Source: Acidobacteriota bacterium
GTDB taxonomy: Bacteria; Acidobacteriota; UBA6911; RPQK01; JAJDTT01
Length of the DNA stretch: 39,306 bases
NCBI GenBank assembly: GCA_022827025.1
Contig: JAJDTT010000302.1
Span: 1-39,306 of the forward strand
Direction: 5' to 3'
Part shown: piece by piece, positions 23,306 to 30,944 of the stretch
Numbering within the stretch: position 1 is the stretch's first letter
How the letters are laid out: the number at the start of each line of letters is the position of its first letter
Position numbers and translations under genes: made by a program
The notes under the pieces: model-generated
The model's input: only the letters and a program-made list of their open reading frames with translations
Database searches by the model: none
Told to the model about the DNA's origin: nothing

Positions 23306-24903
23306 AAAGAACAGTTCTTTCTCTGATTCTCGTGGCGGCCTTCGGACCGGCCTCGATTCTCCAAACCCATGGGTCCAATCTCGCGTCCGGCCCCGAAACC
23401 GGGGACGAAGTCGTGGTGAAGATCAATCCGGAACAGCGCCTGGGAAGGGTCGCGCCCGGGATCTTCGGTCACATGGTGGAGATGCTCGGCGCCACCATTT
23501 ACGACGGCGTCTGGGTGGGCGAGGACTCCGCCGTCCCCAATGACGGCGGCCTGCGGCTCGACACCATCGAAGCTTTTCGCCAGCTCCGCGCCCCCGCCTT
23601 TCGCTGGCCGGGGGGAACCGCTGCCGACACCTACCGCTGGCAAGACGGGATCGGACCACGATCGCAGCGTCCCCGCAGCTTGAGCTTCTGGCAGGAGGTG
23701 GAGTCCAACCATTTCGGAACCGACGAGTTCTTGCAGTGGTGCGCCGCCATCGGCGCCGAGCCGGTCATCCAGACCAATATCGGGATGGGCGACCCCGGGG
23801 AGATCGTCGCCTGGATGGAATACGTCAACGGCACTCACGACACCCGGTATGCCGAGCTGCGGCGAAAGAACGGCCACCCGGAGCCTTACGGGGTCAAGTA
23901 TTGGACCATCGGCAATGAAACCAGCTATCAGTGGACGCCGGAACTGTACGCAATGCAGGTGCGGCGCTACGGGTTCTACATGCGCCAATATGCCCGGGAC
24001 GCCAATATCATCATCAATGGCGAGCCGCACAACGACTGGGTCGACCGGCTGCTCAAAGCACTGAGCGATCGCCCGGAATTGTTCGACCTGATTTCGGTCC
24101 AATGCTACTTGAAGCGGGCTCTGACGGCCGAAAACCAAGCCGCCGAAACCTACGCTCTCCTGGCCGGCGTTGAGAAGTGCAAGAACGTGATCGACGAGGC
24201 GGCCCGGTCCATCGACCGCTGGATCGGGGAGCGCAAGCACATCGGCATCATGCTCGACGAGTGGGGTTCCTGGCACAAGGAGATCGATCCCGTTGAATCT
24301 TTTCCCATCTCCATGTCCGGTAAGGACTTCGTCCAGCCGGACACCATGCGCGACGCACTGATGGCCGCGCGCATGCTGCACGGGTTCATGCGCCGGGCGA
24401 AGCGTCTGCATTTGGCTCATCTGTCCATCTCCGTCAACGTGATTCACAACGTGTTGAAGACGAAGGGGCCCAAGCTGGTCCGGACACCGACCTACCATGT
24501 CTTCGACCTGCTCAAACACCATATGAACGCCGATGTCATGGGGCTGGAAGCAACCATCGGTGAATTTCAGTTCGAGGACGAGGACAGGACCCACTCGCTG
24601 CCGGAACTGGACATCGTGGCTTCCGCATCGAGCGATTCGAGTCGATTCACCGTCTCGGTCATCAATCCCCACCTGAGCCGCGAGCGTTCCGTCCGATTGC
24701 GCTTTGAGGGGGCCGGCCGGTTGAAGACCGCGGCCAGCGTGCTGACCGCCTCGGGGCCACTGGAGATCAACGATTTCGAGGTTCCCGATCGCATCAAGCC
24801 GGCCGTTGCGAAAGTCGGAAAACAGGACCGGGAGTGGATCTTGCCGTGCCCGCCGTTCTCCCTCACGCTGGTTCGATTTGACGCGGCTCCGGCGGGTTCG
24901 TAG
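23302..24903 (+). CDS. Secreted GH51-like alpha-L-arabinofuranosidase
   Basis: This 533-residue glycoside hydrolase has a signal peptide (MKRTVLSLILVAAFGPASIL) and matches GH51 from residue about 35: GRVAPGIFGHMVEMLGATIY, GVWVGEDS, FRWPGGTAADTYRWQDGIGP and GTDEFLQWC. The acid/base is E206 in WTIGNETSY and the nucleophile E320 in IMLDEWGSW. It should remove terminal L-arabinofuranose from arabinoxylan or arabinan, or a related sugar. Most GH51 enzymes are cytoplasmic, so a signal peptide points to periplasmic or extracellular action. It is translationally coupled to vanZ through ATGA, the last gene of a four-gene set. Confidence 0.87.
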   Translation: MKRTVLSLILVAAFGPASILQTHGSNLASGPETGDEVVVKINPEQRLGRVAPGIFGHMVEMLGATIYDGVWVGEDSAVPNDGGLRLDTIEAFRQLRAPAFRWPGGTAADTYRWQDGIGPRSQRPRSLSFWQEVESNHFGTDEFLQWCAAIGAEPVIQTNIGMGDPGEIVAWMEYVNGTHDTRYAELRRKNGHPEPYGVKYWTIGNETSYQWTPELYAMQVRRYGFYMRQYARDANIIINGEPHNDWVDRLLKALSDRPELFDLISVQCYLKRALTAENQAAETYALLAGVEKCKNVIDEAARSIDRWIGERKHIGIMLDEWGSWHKEIDPVESFPISMSGKDFVQPDTMRDALMAARMLHGFMRRAKRLHLAHLSISVNVIHNVLKTKGPKLVRTPTYHVFDLLKHHMNADVMGLEATIGEFQFEDEDRTHSLPELDIVASASSDSSRFTVSVINPHLSRERSVRLRFEGAGRLKTAASVLTASGPLEINDFEVPDRIKPAVAKVGKQDREWILPCPPFSLTLVRFDAAPAGS

Positions 24904-24960
24904 AGGCGGTCCGGCCCGGACCACGCTCACACAGCGTCAAAGCAGGGATACGGGCTCTAT

Positions 24961-26679
24961 TCAACTCGAGGCTGGATTGGAACCCTCCCCGGTTGACTTG
25001 AGCGGCGCCAAATCCCCTGGGACGGGAGAGAAGATCGGATCGTCGTCCCTCCAGGGGGTGCGGCAGGGTTGACCGCTTCGATACCGCATCAAATTCTCTT
25101 CCAGCAACGCGGCCAGATCCGCACGCCCGGCTTGTCTGACTTCGTCCATCATTCCCTGCTGCACCTGCAAGGCCCTGTGGAATTGTCCGGACATTGCCAG
25201 AGCCATCGCCAGCGTCTCAATGTGCTCGAAAGCCACTTCGTTCTGGGACTTGAAGACACCCTCGAGCAGCTTCAAAGCCTGGCGTCCATCGCCGGCGGTG
25301 CTTTGGGGCGAAGCCGCCAGCAGACGGGCCAGGGCGTGGGTGATATCGACATCATCGGGCAGAGCCTGGTGGCTTGATTCCAGAAGCGTTCGCGCCTCCC
25401 GGTAGCGGCCCAGTTTCACCAACGTCATGGCCTGCATGAAACGGGCAAAGGCATGGCTGGGATTCAGTTCATTCACTCGACCGTAATGCCGCTCCGCCTG
25501 CGCCATGTTCCCCAGTCTCATCAATAGATTCGCCGCATTGAAATGGGCGTTTTCGAAACCGGGATCCAGCTCGACGGCATTCCGGTAATGCTCGAGCGCC
25601 TTCGGATAGGCCTTCTGCAGGGTGTAGACTAATCCCAGGTTGTAGTGGAGCCGGGGATTTCCCGGCGAGAGCCTGAGCGATTCCTGGTACCTGGCCATGG
25701 CTCCGCCGACATCTCCCAGTTGCAGCAGCGCCGTCCCCAGATCCATATGGGCGATCGGCTCTTCCGGATCGGCGGCCACCATCTGGCGGAAGGCCTCGGC
25801 GGCCTCCGCAAACCGTCCTTCGCTCAGTGCGACGGTGCCCTGACTCCAAAAGAACTGCTTGCCCGTCCTGACTTTTCGGAGCTCTTCCATCAGCGGGTCC
25901 GGAAATTCCGGAGTCTTGGTCCCGCGCTTCTTGAGATGTTCCCGGGCTTTCTCCAAGTCCCCGATCTGCCGGTAGGCCATGGCCAGCGGATAGTGGATAC
26001 TGCTGGCCTCCGGTTGCATCGAGACGGCGGTTTCGAAGTACTCGATGGCCTCCCCAGGATCGTTTCGAGAGAGTGCAATCTTGCCCAGGCCCACCAACGC
26101 CGAGGCTGACGACGGATACGGGTCGCGGGAGATCGCCTCCTTGAAGAGCGGTTCGGCCAGGTCCGGACGATTCAGATTCAGTTGCGCCTGGGCCAGATGC
26201 AGCAGTGTCGGAAGATCTTCGGGTGCTATGTCGGCGGCGCGCCGGTAGTGCTCGACAGCTTGCTTCAGGTCCCCTTGGCTCTCCAGCAGGCGGCCCAGCA
26301 GATAGGCCCAGCGAAAATCCTTCGGCTTCAGGACCAGCGCATTCCGGTAGCAGGCCCCGGCGGCTTCGGTGAAATCGTAGGCGTGGTAGAGCCTCCCCAG
26401 CCCTCCGAAAGCCTCGGCCCGAGCCGAATCGGGAACCTCGGCGGCTGAGACCTTGGCCGTCAACTTGGATCGCTCCGCTTGAAGTTGCTCCCGAATCAGC
26501 CGTTCGACGGCATTGAGGTCGGGATGAGGAATGGGGGTCAACTCTTTGGTGCCAGGATCCTGAAGCCCGGCCGATCCCGCCACGGCATGGACACCGGCCA
26601 CCCCGAGGAAAACCAGAGCCAGGGTCAGTCCGACGGTTGCCGGGAAGGCTATTCCGCCCTTTGCCACGAACCGAAACAT
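24961..26679 (-). CDS. Exported TPR-repeat protein
   Basis: This 572-residue protein begins with an uncleaved or cleaved hydrophobic segment (about 12-35, VGLTLALVFLGVAGVHAVAG) and is then almost wholly tetratricopeptide repeats. At least ten units are seen from about 90 to 515, with the typical W-LG-Y-A-P spacing, for example AYLLGRLLESQGDLKQAVEH and HYNLGLVYTLQKAYPKALEH. TPR solenoids bind protein partners; here it would sit in the periplasm or outside the membrane. The C-terminal tail is Pro/Ser-rich. It is divergent from the SCO1-CRTAC1 gene, separated by 167 bases, a pairing seen twice in this cluster. Confidence 0.85.
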   Translation of the reverse strand: MFRFVAKGGIAFPATVGLTLALVFLGVAGVHAVAGSAGLQDPGTKELTPIPHPDLNAVERLIREQLQAERSKLTAKVSAAEVPDSARAEAFGGLGRLYHAYDFTEAAGACYRNALVLKPKDFRWAYLLGRLLESQGDLKQAVEHYRRAADIAPEDLPTLLHLAQAQLNLNRPDLAEPLFKEAISRDPYPSSASALVGLGKIALSRNDPGEAIEYFETAVSMQPEASSIHYPLAMAYRQIGDLEKAREHLKKRGTKTPEFPDPLMEELRKVRTGKQFFWSQGTVALSEGRFAEAAEAFRQMVAADPEEPIAHMDLGTALLQLGDVGGAMARYQESLRLSPGNPRLHYNLGLVYTLQKAYPKALEHYRNAVELDPGFENAHFNAANLLMRLGNMAQAERHYGRVNELNPSHAFARFMQAMTLVKLGRYREARTLLESSHQALPDDVDITHALARLLAASPQSTAGDGRQALKLLEGVFKSQNEVAFEHIETLAMALAMSGQFHRALQVQQGMMDEVRQAGRADLAALLEENLMRYRSGQPCRTPWRDDDPIFSPVPGDLAPLKSTGEGSNPASS

Positions 26680-26846
26680 TCCCCGAAGAATACCACTGGA
26701 GGGAATGGAGAGGCTGTTTCTTGCTGGCTGTCCAGGCTCTATGGAGAAAGGTTCGCAGCGTCGGAATTGACCTTGCCAGAGTCCCCCAAAAAGAAGATCC
26801 TATCCCCGTCACGGAGTGGTTCTCCGAACCCCCGTAGAAGATAACG

Positions 26847-29318
26847 ATGTTCCCACCGAATTCGGCAATTGCGGCAGCCAGCGTATGGGTGATGGCCTGG
26901 CTCGGCCTGGCGGCGGCTCCGCCCGCCGCGCCGAATCCGCGGCAGGCGCCAAACCAAAGAACGAGCCCGCAAGACCATCAACCTCCCGTACTGAGCCGTT
27001 TGCCCGAGTTCTCCTTGACCGATCACCTCTCCCGGTCCTTTGGGACCCACCAGCTACTTGGCAAGGCATGGATCGCGGATTTGATTCGCACCCGCGACCC
27101 GCAGGCGGCGTCGCAAACCGCCGCGTTGGCGAAGCTCCAACGGGAGCTCAGGAGACGGCCGGGCTGGGCCGACATTCGTCTGGTTACCTTCACGGCCGAT
27201 CCGGAGCACGACTCGCCGGACGTTCTTCGGAAGTACGCAACCGCGGCCGGAGCCGACGGGGAGCAGTGGAGCCTCCTGACCGGTCCCCGAGAAGTACTGG
27301 AGCACGTGACTGCCGGGTTCGCCGGGCCGGCGCAGGACCACAGCGGGAAATGGATGCTGGTCGATCCCCAAGGGCATGTCCGCGGGTTTTACCATGGCAA
27401 CGCAACCGGCCAGAGAGAGGCCCTGAAAAGGGATGTCCTGACGACGCTGCAGGAACGCCTCCTGTGGCAGGAATTCCCGTGGCTGGAAGAACGCCGGCAG
27501 GCCCAACTTAAAGGCTCCGGCGGCCTACGAGCCTTCCATGACTTTTCGTTTGAGGACCGGGTCCGGGAGTCGGGCATCGCTTTTCGCAACCGGATCGTCG
27601 ACGATGCGGGAAGGTCCTTTATTTTCGCCCATTACGACCACGGGAACGGACTCGCCATTGCCGACGTCGATGGCGACGGGCGGCATGACATCTACTTCGT
27701 GAGCCAGGCCGGCGGCAATGAACTCTGGAGAAACCTGGGCGGCGGCAAGTTCGAGAACGTCACGGAGCGGGCAGGGGTCGGCGTCAGGGAGCGGATCGGC
27801 GTGACCGCGTCATTTGCCGATATCGACAATGACGGAGACGCGGACCTGTACGTCACCACCGTTCGCGGGGGCAACGTGTTGTTCGAGAACGACGGGAAGG
27901 GGGTCTTCAAGGACATCAGCGCCGAGTCGGGCGTCGGGTACACGGGCCATTCCTCGGCCGCGGTTTTCTTCGACTACGACCGCGACGGCCGGCTGGACCT
28001 CTTCCTGGTGAATGTGGGCATCTATACGACGGACGAAATCAGGACGGTCGTCCATGACTCCTTTACGGGAACCGATCACGCGACCTATACCTACTACCGT
28101 TCCACGCCGGACGCCTTCAACCGCCACCTGAATGCCGCGCTCTCGGAGTCCAGCATCCTCTACCGGAACCAGGGCGGAAACCGGTTCGTCGACGTCACGG
28201 AGCAGGCGGGTCTGAAGGATACGAGTTGGTCGGGGGACGCCAGTCCGCTCGATGCCAACAACGACGGATGGCCCGACCTCTATCTGGCCAACATGCAAGG
28301 ACACGACCAGTACTTCGAGAACGTCGAAGGCCGGCGATTCGTGAAGAAGAGCCGGCAACTGTTTCCCGCGACGCCGTGGGGAACCATGGGAATCAAGGTC
28401 TTCGACTTCGAGAACGACGGGCGCCTGGACCTCTATCTCACCGACATGCACACGGACATGTGGAAGCATCTCGATCCGTTCAGCGAGAAGGAAAAGATCC
28501 CCTTCCCCGAGGAGATCGCCGAGAAGCAGATGTTGGCCACCGACGGGAATCATGTCTGGGGAAACGCCTTCTTCCGCAACCAGGGAGACGGCGCCTTCAG
28601 GGAAATGTCGGATCAATTCAATGCCGAGAACTACTGGCCGTGGGGATTGAGTGTGGGGGACCTGAACGCCGACGGATTCGAAGACGCCTTCCTCACGTCC
28701 TGCATGAACTACGGCTATCGCTATGGCATCAACAGTCTGCTGCTGAATGACCACGGACGGAGATTCGTGGACAGTGAATTCATCTTGGGCGTGGAACCCA
28801 GGCGCGGCGGCCGGACCCTCATCCCCTGGTTCGAACTGGACGCGCTCGGCGCCGACAAGGACCACGAACTGGTCAAGAAGGTCCGGGCCCGGGGAGCCAG
28901 AGTCACCCGTGTCGTGGCCTGGGGCGCCATCGGATCTCGTTCATCGGTGATTTTCGACCTGGATGACGACGGGGACCTGGACATCGTGACCAACGATTTC
29001 AATTCCGAACCCATGGTCCTGGTCAGCGATCTGGCTGACCGCAAGCGGATTCGTTTCCTCAAAGTCAATCTGACCGGCACCCGGTCGAACCGCGACGGGC
29101 TCGGCGCCCGGGTCACGGTCCGGGCGGGTTCGGCCACCTACACCAAGGTGCAGGACGGCCAATCCGGATACCTCTCGCAGAGTCTCTATCCGCTCTACTT
29201 CGGGCTCGGCGAAGCCGGGCAGGTCGATCAGGTCGAGGTGCTCTGGCCGTCCGGAAAACAACAGGTGCTTGCGGGACCCATTGCAGCGGGCTCGAAATTG
29301 AATATCATCGAGCCGTAG
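26847..29318 (+). CDS. CRTAC1-type protein with degenerate SCO1-like N-terminal domain
   Basis: This 823-residue exported protein has three parts. Residues 1-25 are a signal peptide. Residues about 48-185 resemble SCO1/thioredoxin-like copper chaperones (LPEFSLTDHLSRSFGTHQL, RLVTFTADPEHDSPDVLRKY, WMLVDPQGHVRGFYHGN). The region that should hold the CxxxC copper ligands reads LIRTRDPQAASQ, without Cys, although a candidate His (H165) remains. Residues about 225-735 carry FG-GAP/VCBS propeller repeats with Ca-binding loops such as ADVDGDGRHDIYF and ADIDNDGDADLYV, and the end (about 735-820) is ASPIC/UnbV (VQDGQSGYLSQSLYPLYFGL). The TAG stop is the first base pairs of palindromic element copy 4. 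Confidence 0.88.
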   Translation: MFPPNSAIAAASVWVMAWLGLAAAPPAAPNPRQAPNQRTSPQDHQPPVLSRLPEFSLTDHLSRSFGTHQLLGKAWIADLIRTRDPQAASQTAALAKLQRELRRRPGWADIRLVTFTADPEHDSPDVLRKYATAAGADGEQWSLLTGPREVLEHVTAGFAGPAQDHSGKWMLVDPQGHVRGFYHGNATGQREALKRDVLTTLQERLLWQEFPWLEERRQAQLKGSGGLRAFHDFSFEDRVRESGIAFRNRIVDDAGRSFIFAHYDHGNGLAIADVDGDGRHDIYFVSQAGGNELWRNLGGGKFENVTERAGVGVRERIGVTASFADIDNDGDADLYVTTVRGGNVLFENDGKGVFKDISAESGVGYTGHSSAAVFFDYDRDGRLDLFLVNVGIYTTDEIRTVVHDSFTGTDHATYTYYRSTPDAFNRHLNAALSESSILYRNQGGNRFVDVTEQAGLKDTSWSGDASPLDANNDGWPDLYLANMQGHDQYFENVEGRRFVKKSRQLFPATPWGTMGIKVFDFENDGRLDLYLTDMHTDMWKHLDPFSEKEKIPFPEEIAEKQMLATDGNHVWGNAFFRNQGDGAFREMSDQFNAENYWPWGLSVGDLNADGFEDAFLTSCMNYGYRYGINSLLLNDHGRRFVDSEFILGVEPRRGGRTLIPWFELDALGADKDHELVKKVRARGARVTRVVAWGAIGSRSSVIFDLDDDGDLDIVTNDFNSEPMVLVSDLADRKRIRFLKVNLTGTRSNRDGLGARVTVRAGSATYTKVQDGQSGYLSQSLYPLYFGLGEAGQVDQVEVLWPSGKQQVLAGPIAAGSKLNIIEP

Positions 29319-29385
29319 GAGCCTGCGCCGCAGAAATCGATCTACTGCAAAAGGGGGGAATCGGTCCATGTATCCCGGATTTCGA
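29316..29385 (+). mobile_element. MITE-like long palindrome, copy 4 (left half only)
   Basis: TAGGAGCCTGCGCCGCAGAAAT and the following bases match the left end of copy 3 to about 29385, after which the sequence runs into hairpin repeat R3. Only the left half of the palindrome is present, so the copy is truncated. Its TA-G border forms the TAG stop codon of the SCO1-CRTAC1 gene. Confidence 0.7.
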
Positions 29386-29391
29386 ATCCCC

Positions 29392-29416
29392 GTAGGGGCA
29401 CCCCTTGTGGGTGCCC
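29392..29416 (+). repeat. GTAGGGG hairpin repeat, copy R3
   Basis: GTAGGGGCACCCCTTGTGGG followed by TGCCC forms GGGCACCC/GGGTGCCC arms around CTTGT. Compared with R2 and R5, one stem position has changed on both arms (C to A paired with G to T), so pairing is kept. The flanks ATTTCGAATCCCC and CTCTTCGGTCCCAACCA recur at R5. Confidence 0.8.
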
Positions 29417-29441
29417 TCTTCGGTCCCAACCACGCCAGGAG

Positions 29442-29489
29442 GGGCGACTTTCCAGTCGCCCATGGGAGGGGCGTGTTTCACGCGCCCCG
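29442..29489. repeat. Two adjacent short hairpins
   Basis: GGGCGACT-TTCC-AGTCGCCC (29442-29461) is a perfect eight-pair hairpin. It is followed by GGGGCGTG-TTTCA-CGCGCCCC, an eight-pair stem with one G-T pair. Both have the same look as the GTAGGGG family but different loops. They lie in the 403-base gap 29319-29721, which contains repeats and no gene. Confidence 0.65.
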
Positions 29490-29547
29490 TAATCCTTCGC
29501 ACGACCAAGCCACCCCTCCGGAACGATCCCGACCGCCGGTGCCGGAC

Positions 29548-29574
29548 GGGCGACCACACAAGGGTCGCCCCTAC
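29548..29574 (-). repeat. GTAGGGG hairpin repeat, copy R4
   Basis: GGGCGACC-ACACAA-GGGTCGCCC plus CTAC is a reverse-orientation copy. Its stem differs from R2 and R3 at one pair, again on both arms. Confidence 0.75.
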
Positions 29575-29721
29575 GCCTGGTTATGGGACGCCGCACTGGC
29601 TCGCGGAAGCTGTGCTAAATTGACCGGGATCGGCGGGCTGGAGAATCACGGTCTTGCCCATATCGTCAAAAGGTCAATAGCGGCCAAATATTCCACCTCC
29701 AGCTTGGGGGTCTCCTGATAA

Positions 29722-30879
29722 ATGGCGCTTCACGGTTACTTGCTTCTGACCTTGCTGGGGATGCAGGCGGCCGGGACACCCGTCCAACTGCCTCCAGCGG
29801 TTCAGGAACATCTCCAGAGTGCCGCTCGCGCCGAGCAAAGCGGCGACTGGAGCGCCGCCGAGCAGGCCTACCGGGCAGCGCTGGCGATCCAACCCGGGTT
29901 CCCGCCCCTCCATGCCAAGTTGGGACTCATCTATCAGTTTCAGGGGAGATTCGCGGAAGCGGTCGCGTCGATCGAGAAGGCGCTGGCGCTCGACCCCAAG
30001 CTGCCCGACGCCCATTTCTTTCTGGGACTCGCCCACTACAGCCTGTATGACTATCAGAAAGCGATCGGGGCATTCCAAACAGCGATTTCCCGGAATCCCG
30101 AGAACATCAAGGCGCAAGTCTACCTGGGGGTCTCTTTCCTGGCTCTGCAACAACTTGACGAGAGCATCGAGCACCTGGAGGAGGTCACCAAGAAACATCC
30201 CAAGGAGCTGGAAGCGCTTCAGACGTTGGCCCAGGCGTACTTGAACCGGACCCGGAGCGCCTACGACAAGTTCCAGCAGGTCTTCTCGCGGATCGAAGAG
30301 ATCGATCCCGATTCCTTCCGCACCCATCAACTGCTGGCGGAGGCTTACGCCACCCAGGGACGCCTGAACCAGGCCATCGAAGAATACGAGAAAGCCATCG
30401 CCCTGAATCCCAACGCGCCCGGGGTCAACTTCGCGCTGGGTGATCTCTACTTCGGTTTGGGACAGTACGACAAGGCAGAGCCGACGCTGGAGAAGGAGCT
30501 GAAGATCGATCCCCACCATCCGATCGTCAATCTGGAACTGGGAATCATCAAGAACTACCGCCAGAAGTTCGACGAAGCGATTCGGCACCTGGAGGCCGTC
30601 ACCCGCATCGACAACCAGATTCCCGATGCGTACACCGCCTTGTCCACGGCCTACGTGGCCAAGGGACGGCTGCAGGATGGCGTGGCCGCGTTGCAGAGAG
30701 CCATCGCCCTGGATCCGAACCAGCCCCAACCCCACTATCAGTTGGCTCAGATCTACAAGACGCTGGGACGGATGGATGAGGCTCAGAAAGAGCTGGAACT
30801 GTTTCAAAAACTGGACACGCAGGAACGAGACAAGAAGCAGCGCGATGCGGGAAACTTCCTGCAGGGAAAGCCTCAGTGA
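29722..30879 (+). CDS. Exported TPR-repeat protein
   Basis: This 385-residue protein starts with a short signal peptide (MALHGYLLLTLLGMQAAG, about 1-18) and contains about nine TPR units from residue 25 to the end, for example AEQAYRAALAIQPGFPPLHA, DYQKAIGAFQTAISRNPENI and AIEEYEKAIALNPNAPGVN. Units 4-5 are spaced by a longer ILNRTRSAYDKFQQVFSRIE-like helix. It should act as a periplasmic or surface scaffold. It follows the SCO1-CRTAC1 gene on the same strand but is separated by a repeat-rich gap, and converges on the second CRTAC1 gene. GC-rich codon use matches its neighbours. Confidence 0.85.
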   Translation: MALHGYLLLTLLGMQAAGTPVQLPPAVQEHLQSAARAEQSGDWSAAEQAYRAALAIQPGFPPLHAKLGLIYQFQGRFAEAVASIEKALALDPKLPDAHFFLGLAHYSLYDYQKAIGAFQTAISRNPENIKAQVYLGVSFLALQQLDESIEHLEEVTKKHPKELEALQTLAQAYLNRTRSAYDKFQQVFSRIEEIDPDSFRTHQLLAEAYATQGRLNQAIEEYEKAIALNPNAPGVNFALGDLYFGLGQYDKAEPTLEKELKIDPHHPIVNLELGIIKNYRQKFDEAIRHLEAVTRIDNQIPDAYTALSTAYVAKGRLQDGVAALQRAIALDPNQPQPHYQLAQIYKTLGRMDEAQKELELFQKLDTQERDKKQRDAGNFLQGKPQ

Positions 30880-30944
30880 AATCAGGCGGCACGCCGGTCC
30901 GGTTGCGGCAGACGGTCTCAGGTCGGGACCGCTTGAGCCGGTCT

